A DNA stretch of 64,000 nucleotides from Mucidula mucida (GCA_015501055.1 JADNYV010000160.1:1-64000); one strand, 5' to 3'; counted from the stretch's first letter, positions 1-11,326 are shown. Numbers and translations are program-made. Notes: generated from the letters alone by a model not told the origin.

Positions 1-12
1 CAGTCGCTAACA
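1..12 (+). repeat. 3' tip of an inverted gypsy LTR
   Basis: The first 12 bases (CAGTCGCTAACA) equal the 3' end of the gypsy LTR read on the plus strand, as seen at the end of the solo LTR at 21992. They abut gag-like sequence of element D directly. I infer that another copy of the same family, in the opposite orientation, is inserted in D's gag just off the left edge. Only 12 bases support this. Confidence 0.35.
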
Positions 13-1148
13 AGCGGGCGTGTGAGGAGCGGTTTCGGGTGCTTCGTTGGACATGATGGATCGGGTGATGGGATTGGAGAGTGAAAGGGTGAAGATGGTG
101 ATATGGGTGATGCGGATTTGGATGAACAGGTGAGGGAATAGAGGTTTGGGATGAATAGGGAGGGATCGCCTAGATCTGAAATAGAATCCAGGACTTGGTA
201 GGGTGGGGATGGTGGTGTGTATCGTAATGTAAGTAAAGTAGGTAGGTATCGTAACTGGTCTACGCTATTTTACCGACTACTGATACGTATCTACGGAGCC
301 CAGAGCTCGTCACAAGTTCGCAATTGCCCAGCGACGTCCCTCTGGTTGTGGAGGTAAGCCGAAGTTTTCCTGGAAGGGGGTTTGACCCGTAACAGCGCCC
401 ATGAAGTGCAACTGCAAAAGTTGTTCTCGTGAGAGCGGCTACTTCCAGACCGAGGCAGTTATTCTAACTGTTAGCCGGCGCTACTGGGACCAATACACAC
501 GTATGCGGACGTGCGCTGGAATTAGGATCCGTCGATCTGTAAACAGGAAAGGGAATAGGGGAATGTGCGATGATCCAACAGCGAGTTGATCGACGATCAG
601 GGATGGTGTGGTAGGTGGTAGAAGTAGTTCCGATTTCTGTTAGCGACTGACTAAGCACGAGACTCAACCAGGTACCACAGCAAGAATGAAGAGAAAGCGT
701 TTGCGTTCGTAAGACTAGCTAGGCAGGTGTTAACGAGATTCGGAACTAAAGTACAATTGATACTACACTACTGCTTATATACTAGTAATCTGTGTTTGAG
801 ACTCTTGTCCATACGCGTTTCTATAGGGATGCTCCCCTTGACCCAGTGTTGTATGCTACTAGTCCGTGAACCATTAAATACGAGTGGTATCTGCATGTAA
901 GTAATAACTGAAACAACCCTGTGTGCTACGAGTGTCGGCGGTGTGTATACAATAGGGAGTCCAATGAGGTATCGGATGTATGATGTCATCCATGTGTTGG
1001 GTGTGTGTTCGACATGAGTACGCTTCGGGTAATGAAAAGGAGTATGATCACGGTGACGAAAACAGATGATGAAACAGTCCGTTGGTTATAAGACAAGGCC
1101 CCCGATAAATATGATAAAGTGAAAGTGTGAAAATATGGTCATTCAACA
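13..1148 (-). mobile_element. Gypsy element D, 5' end: LTR, leader and start of gag
   Basis: Read on the minus strand, this holds an LTR (1148 to 638), an untranslated leader (637 to 55) and the first codons of gag (ATG at 54-52). It matches the leader and gag start of elements A (10736 onward) and C (16688 onward). The rest of D lies beyond the window or is interrupted at base 12. Its outer LTR edge joins hAT transposase sequence at about 1149, so D probably inserted into that hAT. It differs from the other copies by many single-base indels. Confidence 0.75.
638..1148 (-). repeat. Gypsy LTR of element D
   Basis: The plus strand starts TGTTAGCGACTGAC and ends near ATTCAACA, matching the inverse of the solo LTR at 21461-21992. 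It carries the conserved TATATAAG-type box on the minus strand near 773-781. The terminal bases at the hAT junction are slightly altered compared with other copies (ATTCAACA for ATTCATAACA), so the exact edge could be off by a few bases. Confidence 0.7.
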
Positions 1149-3882
1149 CAATGTGGCTGCTGCCGTTCGCAAGGTTGCTGTTTGCAAAAAGAGTGTCTCA
1201 AAAAGCTCAAGAAGGGCCGGAATGCGGTAAAGACAATGATGGCTCTGAGGGAGATGACGAGGCAGATTGCTGGCCGTTGCAACCGCCTAAGCGCCAGCAG
1301 CTTGAAGCGACGAAGCAGATGCTTAAGCAAAACATCTGAAGTGTTTAAAGAATTAACATACCTTTCTTGGCCTCGGAAAAGCAGCAGTCCAGCCCAGTTC
1401 ATGCGCCACCATATCCGCAAATCTCCCCTTCCGCTGACTGACGATCCCGAAGTCATTTCCTCTTCCTCATGATGCAAGCTAACGCCAACGAGGTAATTTC
1501 CTGAGCGTTGCTTGCTATCTGGAAAGCTGCTCAATACGCGGCAAACAATATTGACCAAGTTATCATGAATCTGTTCACCGAAAGCATGTCTCTATTCGTA
1601 TGTACATGTTTTGATGATCTATGTCTCTTGCTGATTCAACATCCCCAGCACGATGGATGGAAGGACAACTCACATAACAGTGTAACGGGGGTTCATATTG
1701 CTCGTCGCGGAAAGGTATGTGTTGCATCCTTTTCTCGGTTGCTACTGACAGTAAATCAACAGTTGTATCTGGTAAAATTGGTCAAGACGAATAAGCAGAA
1801 GAAAGATGGCGAGTCGTACTGCGAGTTTCTTTCTGGCCTCATCAATGAGACAGAGGCAGTAACGGGCCTGCATCGTTGTGCTGTTTTGCTGCGACAACAA
1901 TGGTGGGAGTCATAAAGGAAGGATCTGATGCCACATAAGCGCCCGTGGCTTCTAGTAGCTCCGTGCTGTGCTCATCAGGTAAGTGTTCACGGAATGTATT
2001 AATCGGTTACGACTTACACCCATTTGTAGTTCCAATTGACTCTTGGCGACTACTTCAAAGAGAATTTAATCGCCGCCAAGTATGCAGAGCAGGCAACTGG
2101 CCTGAATTGGATGGCTCTTGAACCATCAGAGGTTCGCGCCATCTTTGATGATGTTCAGTTAAGCAAGACGAACACCGTTCTTGCCGTTATTGTTGCTAAT
2201 CTAACTCGCTGGACTACTCATTTTCCTTGCGTTCGACCGTCTCATGACGTTAAAGCCATCACTTCGTCAAGCTGCTATCCTTCAACGAGACGAGATCATC
2301 GCTGCACAAGTCGAAGCCAAGAAAGGACGCAAGGAGCACGATAGACTCAAGACTGCCGCGAAGAAACATATCAATCTCATCGAAATGCGGACTTCTGAAA
2401 GGACTGAGGATGTCCTGTCGCAACATCGAGCCCATCTGCTACGGAACCAATATAAACCAGACAGATCACACTCGTCTTGACGAGGTTTTGCTCACGTTCA
2501 CGGGTATCTTTCGTTATTTTGATGCTCATGCCGTACGCTTCCGTTGCTCAAGGCATGACAAGTGGTATCGAGAAGCGCTGGAAGGCATTAGACCAGCCAT
2601 CTTCATCTTCGCTCTGATCTCAACCCGTATGAGGGTGTCTCGCGTTTTGGGAAGAACGCGGCTCAATGCCTTTGCATTGAACTCGGCATTCTTGGAGGTC
2701 TGTTTCCTATTCATTGTTACTATGCAAACATTAACGACATTTACAGCTTTATAAGTGTTAACTCTTGTCCAAGATCCATCAATACCTGCTGACGAAGTTG
2801 GCTGAGCTACGTGCCACAAAGGGAGAAGCAGTGTCTATTGCCTTTATGGCATATCTTGCTGGTCGCGGCTCGTTTAGGGATTGGAAAGAGCACGAGGCGA
2901 CGTTTTCCGAAACCAATGTACATGTTCGGCGTTTGTTTACATGCACTACTACTTATTCTATTGAAATCTATTCTAGGGAAAGGATCCTATCTTAGTCTGG
3001 GAGCAGTTTTCTCGACAATTGAGAGTGTATATGAGCTGGCGAGTTCGCAATCATGCTGTTGGATCTCGTCGTCAATCAGGCTGGCATGGAGCGAACATTT
3101 TCCGACGCAAAAGTGAAGAAGACAGACCGTCGCAATCGTTATGGCGCTTCATAAGCTGGAGAAACTGTCCAAGGTACGTGGCTAGAATACAAGTTCTTCT
3201 CTATATTGATTCTTTATCGTTTTGCGCCGATCTAGGTCGGTGGCTGGCATCCGCAATGAGCATGTCAGAACCGGGCTTGTGGCGGCACGTCAGAGCGCAA
3301 GAATCACAATTCCGAGCAAGTAGCATCACTCTTGAGTGCCTCAAATATCTGATAGTCTCGATGACTCTAACGGGTCCGACACTGACGGCGACAATCCTCA
3401 ACCGCACCATGTTCTCATTAAATCCAAGAAAGACTGGCGGAAGGAGATGAAGAAATGAGTGGAGGAGGAACAAGCTGCCAGCGATGAGGACATCAATATG
3501 TCTTCTGATGAGGAAGGAGTCCCAGGAACTTCCGCGGCAGCCTCTAGAGGGCCATCAAAATCCCGTAAATTCCTGCCGGCCATGCTACGGAAGCTGCTTG
3601 GTGGTAATGGTGCGGCTCGTCCGGTTGATACAACAGGTACTCGCACACGTCAACGTGCGGTGTTAGATGAAGAGTCGCAATTGATGGAGCTATTGCAGGC
3701 CGAGTATGCAGAAGAGGCTCCCGACGACGGCGCGCTTGAAGGATTGGGCGATAAGTACATGATGTAATCTGTATTATGCGACCACTTTAAGGTCTCTAAT
3801 TAAGGCTTTGTTTAAGCCCTCTAAATATCTTGAGGCCTTAACAAAAATCTAGGGCTCAAATGAGGCCTCTATGACAACACTG
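1149..3882 (+). mobile_element. Decayed hAT DNA transposon, 5' end missing
   Basis: This segment lies between element D's LTR and the RNase H part of element A's pol. Its right end reads GACAACACTG; reversed this is CAGTGTTGTC, a plausible hAT terminus, and gypsy pol resumes right after it (ACCCAT, as in element C near 13608). The left terminus is absent, because the coding part begins directly at D's LTR. The likely order of events is hAT into A, then D into hAT. Confidence 0.65.
1165..3767 (+). pseudogene. hAT transposase pseudogene
   Basis: The transposase is scattered over all three plus frames by stops, frameshifts and probable introns. Recognisable pieces in order: DDPEVI at about 1440; DGWKDN near 1660, likely the first catalytic Asp region; VKLVKTNKQKKDGESY near 1775; CCAH near 1970, the Cys-x2-His signature of hAT-like RNase H transposases; DYFKENLIAAKYAEQATGL near 2045; and the C-terminal dimerisation block with GMERTFSD near 3085. 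The tail at 3459-3767 is acidic and Ser-rich. Family knowledge: these nuclear enzymes cut and paste the element and leave 8-bp duplications. This copy cannot encode an intact enzyme. Confidence 0.75.
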
Positions 3883-6041
3883 ACCCATTGCGCTTGCCTC
3901 CGGTTCAACTTCTGCAGCTTTCTGAAGTACTGAAGGTTTTGATAATTGGTGAAAACCTCCACTGTCTCCTTAGCGCCTAGGAGATATTGCCGTCAGTTGT
4001 TGATCAAGTCCATAATAGCCATCATCTCTTTGTTGTAGATCTCATAATTGCGCTCCACTTTGTTCAGCACGCAAGACCAAAAGGCTACTGATCTCCATTT
4101 TCCGTCAACAAACTGGGAAAGAACCACCCCGTTTGCATAGTTCAAGGAGTCCGCCTCGGCTCAAAACTTGCCGTTGTCGCGTGGTACGATCAGAACGGGT
4201 TCTTCCGTTATCCTCCGTTTTAACTCCTCAAACACCTTGTGCTGCTTCATGCCCCAAACCCACTCGCCCTTCCCAGTTAGCAATGTCAATGGCTTCGCTA
4301 TTCCCGCAAATCCCCGGATAAAATGTTGGTAGAAGTTGCAGAAGCTTAGGAATGACTGTACTTCCTTCTTCTTTGTCGGCTCCTTCCATTCCTTCACTAC
4401 GGCCACTTTTGCCGGATTCATCTTCACTTCTCCTCCTCCAATAATAACTCCTAAGTAGTCTACAGTATGTGCCTCAAAACTACATTTCTCGGGTTTTAAA
4501 TACAACTTATTTACTCATAATATTTCTAATACTCGTCATACGATATGCCTATGTTCTTCCAACGTGTTTGTAAAGATAAGTATGTCATCCAACGTGTTCG
4601 TAAAGATAAGTATGTCATCCAAGTAAACTATAATATGTCCTTCATTGATCAGCTCCTTCAGAATGTGATTCATGAACAATTGGAACATTGCCGGCGAGTT
4701 TGTAAGTCCAAAGAACATGACTGAGGGCTCAAACAGGCCTCGGTTTGTTCTAAACACCGCTTTCCACTCATCACCTTCTTTGATCCGGATGTTATTGTAA
4801 CCCCATCGGACATCCATCTTTGTGAAACACTTCGCTCCCTTCAGCTTGTCGATAAGTTCTTGGATCAACGGTAAGGGGTATTGGTTTTTGATCGTCATGT
4901 TATTTAATTTCCGATAATCCTGCACGGGCCGAGGACTTCCGTCCTTCTTCTTGACAAAGAAGAATGATGATGCCATGGGTGAGATTGATGGCCATATGCG
5001 TCCCGTGCATATGTTTTCCTCCAAGAACTCGTCTAATGCCTTCTGCTTGGATGGACTAAGGGGATAGACCTTGCAGTCAACCGGTTTGGAACCAGGCGTG
5101 AGTTCTATTGCGTGATCCCAGGGTCTTTGCTCCGGTAGCTTGTCAAAGTCCGCCTTGCTAAATACATCAGAGAATTCCTCAATGTAAGGTGCAGCAGCGG
5201 ATGAAGGCTGTTGTGATCTCAGCTTTTCACCGCTTTTGCGATAGTTGTCCCAGTCCATCCAAAACAACCGCTCTCCCTCCTCCAGCTTCTCTTCTACATC
5301 TTCTCCTTCATCTTCTGGTGAGTCATACTTGGGTAAGTAGCCGCAACGGTCTGGGCATCGATCAAAAGTCAACGTAGATTCTGTCCAGTTGATTGTGGGG
5401 TTGTGATATCGTAGCCAATCTAACCCCAAAAAGATACTTGTTTTGCCGAGATTGGTGATGGCCAACTCAATCTTTTTGGCGTGATCTCCGATCTTCATCC
5501 GGACCTCCACAAAACCTTTGATTGCTCCTCCCTTGTTTAGGGTTCCATCCGCATTGTAGACAGGGAGCTTGACCGGCAACTCCTTGATTGGGAGTCCATT
5601 CTTCTCAACAAATTCTTTATTAACGCAAGAACCTGTTGCTCCACTGTCAAGAAGGGCACTTGTTTCCCATTCAGAGCCTGTGTGTACGCTCTCTATGGTT
5701 ACTTGGAGTTTCATGTCCTGCCCCTTTGTTCCCCGGATGTACTTCCTCAACTTTTTCAACTCCGTCACAACTTCCACCGCAGCTTCCTTCGTCAACGCTC
5801 TGATCGCCATCACCTTCTCTTCTGTCGCTTCTCTCTCTCTCCGCTCTGGCATCCATGCTCTCAAAATTCCGACTGCTCTCAACACTTCGTCCTCTCTTAG
5901 CCGTTGTGCAATCCACTCGGGCATGTTTGGTTCATATCTTTCTTTTGCAGGTTTTGGTGGTAAAATTGTCAATGATATTTTAGATGCCTTAGTACCAGTA
6001 CTATAAATAGATTCTGCATCTAACGATTCTTCCCTTGACAA
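3883..6041 (-). pseudogene. Gypsy element A pol remnant (protease, RT, part of RNase H)
   Basis: The longest open part is 4536-6041 (501 aa). It has an aspartic protease motif LLDSGATGS and a reverse transcriptase with [10 protein letters not shown] and YLDDILIF. 4161-4505 continues in another segment (YLKPEKCSFEAH), and RNase H-like sequence runs to about 3883, where the hAT is inserted. Integrase and chromodomain are missing. TGA stops interrupt it near 4500-4540 and at 4161-4163, several where element C has CGA. A 30-bp duplication follows the catalytic YLDD. The copy is non-functional. Relatives are chromoviruses of the Tf1/sushi type. Confidence 0.85.
4561..4620. repeat. 30-bp tandem duplication at the RT active site of element A
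   Basis: Two adjacent 30-bp units (4561-4590 and 4591-4620) differ by one base. They duplicate ten residues ([10 protein letters not shown]), so the catalytic Asp pair appears twice. Element C has a single unit. Confidence 0.9.
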
Positions 6042-6061
6042 CTGCTCCGGCAGGACTGCAT

Positions 6062-6545
6062 CTACTGCGGGAGCTTTGCAAAACCCAACTCTTCGGCCAG
6101 CTTCTTCTTCTCCTTGTCATTCATTTCAGTCCATAGACCCCAAATTGTCTGGGGTCGACCCTTCTTAGGACAGAACCTGCTGACGTGGCCGTGTTCGCCA
6201 CAGCTGAAGCAAAGTCCCCTTCGACGTGCGTTGTTGATATCCATCGGCCTGCCGGCTCCTCCATAGGTAACACCGGTGGCATCTTGTCGTGTGATCGGCG
6301 TCGGGGGTGGATTCATAGGATTGGCTCTTGATGTAGCCGCCGGCGGAGCTTGGGGCCGGGACTGTATGCTGGACCTCTTGCTCGCCGTCCTCCTTCTCCA
6401 CAGCTGATCAATCTGAATGATTTGTGCCTTCCAATCCTTGTATTTCTCCGGCAACCTGTCTTGGCTGCCATAGAGCTGATCAATGATCTTCTCGTTAATG
6501 TTGGTCTCGAGAAGTCGCACAACATATGTGTCGTCCTTCAAATAT
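6062..6545 (-). pseudogene. Element A gag, C-terminal half (nucleocapsid)
   Basis: The protein includes a CCHC zinc knuckle (CFSCGEHGHVSRFC) and ends [11 protein letters not shown], as in element C. Upstream it matches C's gag up to the bases CAAATAT, where the DNA transposon at 6546-10277 begins. The missing N-terminal half continues at 10278-10735. Gag packages element RNA into cytoplasmic particles. Confidence 0.85.
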
Positions 6546-6570
6546 TGGTGGTGGGCATCCGAGGGGTCCG
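6546..6570 (+). repeat. Left terminal inverted repeat
   Basis: 25 bp, matching the reverse complement of 10253-10277 with two mismatches (CC versus TT at positions 14-15). Confidence 0.85.
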
Positions 6571-6588
6571 AGATAGTCAGGCGATCAG

Positions 6589-6610
6589 CCGGTTACTTTT
6601 TAGTAACCGG
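6589..6610. other. Subterminal perfect hairpin
   Basis: CCGGTTACT and AGTAACCGG form a 9-bp stem with a TTTT loop just inside the left inverted repeat. It could be a transposase-binding or strand-transfer structure. I see no equal hairpin at the right end. Confidence 0.6.
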
Positions 6611-6759
6611 AGAATTAATGCTCTCTCCTTACTTCCATGTCGTTTTGCTTGTCGTACATGAATTGATGACTTTAAATGCTCGGAAATGCGAGATATTATG
6701 CTTGGTACAGTGTAAGAGTCCTAAGGTGGGTAATTACTGTGTAAGCCATCAATTGACCT

Positions 6760-9700
6760 CTAATCCTCATCCATCTCATCCATCTCCTCATCCTCGTCTT
6801 CATGCCAGGCCTCTACAGTCATTTCCACCATCTGGACAGCTTCAGCAGCGTCAGGCTGCACTCTCAGTGGCGCCACGCCGTCCCTACGGAACTGGAGATG
6901 TAATAGGAACGCTGCCCGGAGTGCATCCTTCTTCGGGGCTACCTTGAGAATGTCCTTCTTTTTGGGGATCAGGATCCGTGCTCCCCATATGGAACGAAGC
7001 TTGTCTAGCTGGAGGTCAAGTTTCTTTCCCGTCAACTTGAGCCTCTCAATGTCGTTGATATTCTCAATCAACGGCGTCACATCCAGTAACTCCTGCTTCT
7101 TCTCTGCAGCCTCTTTCCGGCTTGCTATCTTCTGTCTCTTCATTTCCACCATCCTGAGCTCGAATTCTGCCTGCTCCTTCCGCCTCGCCTTCTCAAAACC
7201 GGCTGCATCAAGTTTCCAAGCAGTGCACATTGCCCAGATGTGATCCGCAGGGCTGAAGAATGTGTCAATGAACTGCTGGGTATGATTGCGCGAAAACATT
7301 GCGAGGGCATTGTGCCTTTGCATAGATGAAGATGGGCTATTCTGTGCAAACACGCACCAGGAGCCCAATGCGCCCTCGCTTCGGTCATTCGTTGCGTTCA
7401 TAAACACCCGCGCTTTCTCGTCATCGGACATTCCATTAATCAAGCCACCAGGTGCGTACTCTGATGAGAATCGGAGCCACGTAACATTTGCGCCAGTGAG
7501 AAAGCTGACGAACATCTCCTTCAGGTGTATTAGCTTCCCTTCTGCCAGTGCCACCATCTCTCGGATTGCATCAACAATGCCAGGCTCCTCAAACGGTTTC
7601 CCGTCAAATGTTGCCGTGAGGTGGCAGTCATCCTTGAAATCAAGGATCAAGTTTGGATTATTGATGAGCTTCTGGCAGTGCTCGCGGAGACTTGCATGCA
7701 TTGGTCCTAGGTTCAACAAGTTTAGCGCGGCTTCCTCCGGTTTTCGAACCATATGCATGTACGGATGGGTGACGAGCTGTTGATAGAGGGCGAGAACGGC
7801 CAGTTCTGTAAGTGTTGGGTCGTCATGAAGCACATTATAAATGTTTAACTTGATGTTTGTCCAGGAAACCGAGACCTTCTTCGTCTTGATATGCAGTAGG
7901 AACTCTCGATACTCCTTCAGATGAAGGAGGAGCTTGCCGGCCGCCTCTCCGTGACTGCCAAATCGCGTGTTGTTCGTTTGTGGAAACCGCCGAACGAGTT
8001 TCTCTACCTTCTGACTGAGGAAGATAATGTGGGTCTCTCCTTGACCCTTCTTATCGCAACGGTTATTGAAGATGGCCCCAGCTAGCGATGCCGTTTTCGC
8101 GCCACCAAATGTGGATGCTTCGAGCGCCGCTATCTCGGCCTCTGTAGGTGTGCTTGAACCGGTCTCTGGTGCGACGACATTGCGCACCTTTGCCGCATTG
8201 GCCTTGTTCGCGAGGATGATGGGCCCCTGGAGCCCGAGCGCCTTCCATGCCGCCATCATCACCGCATTTCCCCCTTTGAAACTGTTCTGGTCCTTGTGCA
8301 TGCAGCACCCAGACCAAACAAACAAGGTAAGCAGACGTTGCTCTTCCGCAGACAGAGTTTTGAACTCTTCCTCGCCTAGACTCTTCATCATTGCGTCCAC
8401 CGTTGCAATATCCCAAACGGCACATTCCTCCGGAGTGAGGGCCATGTATCCCTCCCAGCCTCCGGCGTCTTCTATCTTCTTCCAGTTCCATTCTCTGAGA
8501 AGTTCCTCAAATGCTTCCAAGCCCATCTCTTTTTTTCTTGCTTTGCCAAGTCCCTTCATCGTCTCCTCGCGTTTTAATTCCTCCATTGCCTCGGCCGTTG
8601 CCTTTTCCCCGTTCGCATGATTGCTACACATCCCGCGAAGCTTGCAACAGATTGCGCGTAAGTCAAACTGGTATCCAGCCGTTCTCTTAGCTAACGGGGA
8701 GTCAATGTAGATGCTGAGAATGTCCTGCATCGTTTTGACCCACGACTCCTTCGATTTCAATGTCATATGATCCACTGTCGACCGGATACCCATGAAGCGT
8801 GTCTGGGGTTTAAGCGACAGGCAAACGGTCCCATCAGGAAGTACCTCCAACACGCAATAGGTTGCGTGATGTGCTTGGTAGTTTTGATTGCGACGAGAAG
8901 TGCTGTCGCCACTTAACATGAGATCTAACACTGTGTAAGTTTGATTTATTATAGTAATAGCTCTCAAACTGACCTTCGGTAGCATTCATTTCATGCCCGA
9001 GTTGTACGTTGGCCATGACAAGGCCTTCAAGTATGATCTGTCAAACTGTACGACGGCTCATAACCTTGTTAATGGTAACCCCAAATATTGCCGCGATGTC
9101 CTTAATGAGCGGGCCCACCTTGCCCTCGGCACATCCGCAGGAGACGAGTGTTTGTGCAAGCGTCCGAATCTGTGGCTTGAAGGCATGTTTATTCTTCATC
9201 TTTGCTAGAAGCTTTGCCTTTTGAGCTTTCTTCAGAACACGCTCTCGAAGACGACGTCCACGGGCCATGGTGCGCTTTAGGTTGTGCAGAGTCTTTCGTA
9301 GAAGGATGAGATCAGACTTCTGCTTAAAGGACAGGTTCTGCAATTGGGAGGAGTCTTCATTTGCCTTTGCTAGTCGTGCATTTGCGTTGTTAAGCAGTTT
9401 TTCGAGTTTTGCCAGATTTTGTCGCTTGTCGGCCAAAGCTTCCGCAACCGCACACTGTACCCTGAGGTATAAGTTGGCTATCTTTAGATCCTTCTCCTTC
9501 AGCCTGCGCTGCAAGGCTGCTTTTGCCTTCTTGTGCCGCTTTTCGCAATCACGTGCATTCTTTGCTTCGCGTTGCAGATCAGTGACCTTCTTTTGTAGGC
9601 GGACAGCTTTCTCTGCCATGGCAGCAGCATGTTTCTCTGCCTTTTTGCGCCGCTCCTGCTCCTGAAGAAGGGCAGTATCGGCAGGCGAGAGGTTCTCCAT

Positions 9701-9787
9701 ATTAGCTTTGGTGCCGCGAGGATTGGTTGGAAGGTTTTTTCCGCGAATTTGATTGGCTTTCGAGCCACCTTTCTTGTAACGTCCCAT
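6760..9787 (-). pseudogene. Transposase-like gene of the 3.73-kb element, interrupted by one TGA stop
   Basis: Exon 1 runs from ATG 9787 (an upstream in-frame ATG lies at 9847) to 8974, with an intron at 8931-8973 (43 nt, GT-AG). Exon 2 runs 8930-6760. The N-terminal 200 or so residues are a Lys/Arg/Glu-rich coiled coil, followed by a conserved block ending TINKVMSRRTV. At 9041-9043 an in-frame TGA, probably a former CGA, breaks the frame; the reading then resumes in the same frame. Exon 2 holds GDSTSRRNQNY (candidate first catalytic Asp), SGCCMHKDQN (Cys-x2-His signature) and NTRFGSHGEAA (candidate catalytic Glu). The C-terminus is acidic. I recall similar multicopy basidiomycete proteins but no settled name. 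The DDE roles are inference. Expression would give only the coiled-coil part. Confidence 0.75.
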
Positions 9788-10252
9788 ACTATCACCATAT
9801 TTAGTGTTGTGAGCTTTGCTTGAGTGTAATTTAACCTTATACAGCAAGAACTGGTACGTGAATGACCGTGGCGCAACGTGTCACGGTGACGTGACTCACA
9901 CTTTGGCGGGTGATCTGGTGTCGTTTCAATAGTAAAGCACACTTTTCAACTCAGGCTTCAAGTCATAGGGAGATCTCTTCAGATGGTCATGTCGAGTGAT
10001 ATGATACAAAAATTCAGATGATATTTTCGGTGGATTAGTCCTCTGAGGTACAGGTCTACAGATACACTCATACTTATTCACGATAAATTAATATCCATTT
10101 GTATCAATGTACTCGAATATGATACAAACCTATGTCTAATCATTGTCCGGAGGCTCAGAAGTTGATGTGTGAAGTGCTATTAAAACAGATCATTCATGAT
10201 TCTGCCCATAGGCTGGTGGACGCTGCTACCAAACAAGTACAAATTACCATTG

Positions 10253-10277
10253 CGGACCCCTCAAATGCCCACCACCA
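10253..10277 (-). repeat. Right terminal inverted repeat
   Basis: Inverse of 6546-6570. About 150-275 bp inside it (near 10000 and 10110) the motif ATATGATACAAA occurs twice, a possible subterminal binding repeat. Confidence 0.85.
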
Positions 10278-10735
10278 CAAATATTCTGTCTGAGTGAGCA
10301 GAACCTCGAACTTCTGGAAGAAATCTTGAGCGGTGTCTTGCCCCTGGCGCAACCGCTCGATCTGGTCTCGCGCGTCTCGCGCGAGGTTGGAATCCACAAA
10401 TCGCTCCTTCAAATGTTCCTTGAACTCCGTCCAAGAGACGGTCCATTCCTCTTCTTCCTCGTGAAGTTCTGGTCCGAGTAGTTCTGGACCCATGCATCGA
10501 CATGATCTCCTCGATGTAGGAGAGAACAACATCAATCCTTTCGGAGTCGATGTGAGGTTGTTCTTCTTGTCACGATGTATGTGAACATCGATCGCCACCA
10601 GCTCTTGTACTTGGACTTGTCCCCGTCATAGTCGTAAGGCTTGTTGACAAGGGATCGGCCTTTGGTTTCGACCTCGGCATGATGAGCGGGTGTGTGAGGA
10701 CGGTTTCGGGTGCTTCGTTGGACATGATGAATCGA
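10278..10735 (-). pseudogene. Element A gag, N-terminal half
   Basis: It matches residues 1 to about 150 of element C gag (RDKKNNLTS, RDARDQIERLRQGQDTAQDF), starting at ATG 10735. Several single-base deletions relative to C (for example near 10520 and 10550) break the frame into pieces. The protein continues at 6545 beyond the inserted transposon. Confidence 0.8.
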
Positions 10736-11326
10736 GGTGATAGGATCGGAGAGTGAAAGGGTGAAAGTGGGATATGGGTGATGCGGATTTGGATGAAACG
10801 GGTGAGGGAATAGAGGTTTGGATGAATAGGAGGAATCGCCTAGATCTGAGATAGAATCCAGGACTTGGTAGGTTGGGAATGATGGTGTGTATCGTAATGT
10901 AAGTAAAGTAGGTAGGTATCGTAACTGTCTACCTATTTTACCGACTACTGACTACATATCTACGGAGCCCAAGAGCTCGTCACAAGTTCGCAATTGCCCA
11001 GCCGACGTCCCTCTGGTGTGAGGTAAGCCGAAGTTTTCCTGGGAACGGGGGTTGACCCGTAACAGCGCCCACTGAAGTGCAACTGCCAAAAGTTCGTTCT
11101 CGTGAGAGCGGCTACTTCCAGCACCCAGGCAGTTATCTCTAACTGTTAGCCGGCGCTACTGGGACCAATACACAGTATGCGGACGTGCGCTGGAATTAGG
11201 AATCCGTCGATCTGTAAACAGGGAAAGGGAAAGGGGAATGTGCGATGATCAAACAGCGAAGTGCTGATCGACGATCAGGGATGTGTGGTAGGTGGTAGAA
11301 AGTAGTTCTGATCTTCTGTTAGCGAC
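10736..11326 (-). other. Untranslated leader of element A
   Basis: 591 bp between the 5' LTR and gag ATG, matching the leaders of D (55-637), C (16688-17286) and partly B (17816-18166). No open frame is conserved. I could not identify a convincing tRNA primer-binding site next to the LTR. Confidence 0.7.

Larger units (their letters stand above)
6546..10277 (-). mobile_element. 3.73-kb DNA transposon with 25-bp inverted ends, inserted in gag of element A
   Basis: Left and right ends are inverted copies (TGGTGGTGGGCAT, then two mismatched bases, then GAGGGGTCCG). They are flanked by CAAATAT(T) on both sides: 6539-6545 or -6546 on the left, 10278-10284 or -10285 on the right. The target duplication is thus 7 bp with perfectly symmetric ends, or 8 bp if the first T is not part of the element. 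The uninterrupted site is visible in element C gag near 16234-16250. The element carries one transposase-like gene on the minus strand. I cannot assign the superfamily by eye; an 8-bp duplication would suit hAT or Kyakuja-Dileera-Zisupton types. Confidence 0.85.

Noticed and set aside
5569..6006. Plus-strand open frame of 145 codons, repeated at 15265-15702
   Set aside because: It is the antisense shadow of the gypsy protease/RT region, so its conservation reflects pol.
6546..10277. Firm assignment of the 3.73-kb transposon to Kyakuja-Dileera-Zisupton
   Set aside because: The 7- versus 8-bp duplication is ambiguous and I do not see the usual KDZ motifs; left unassigned.
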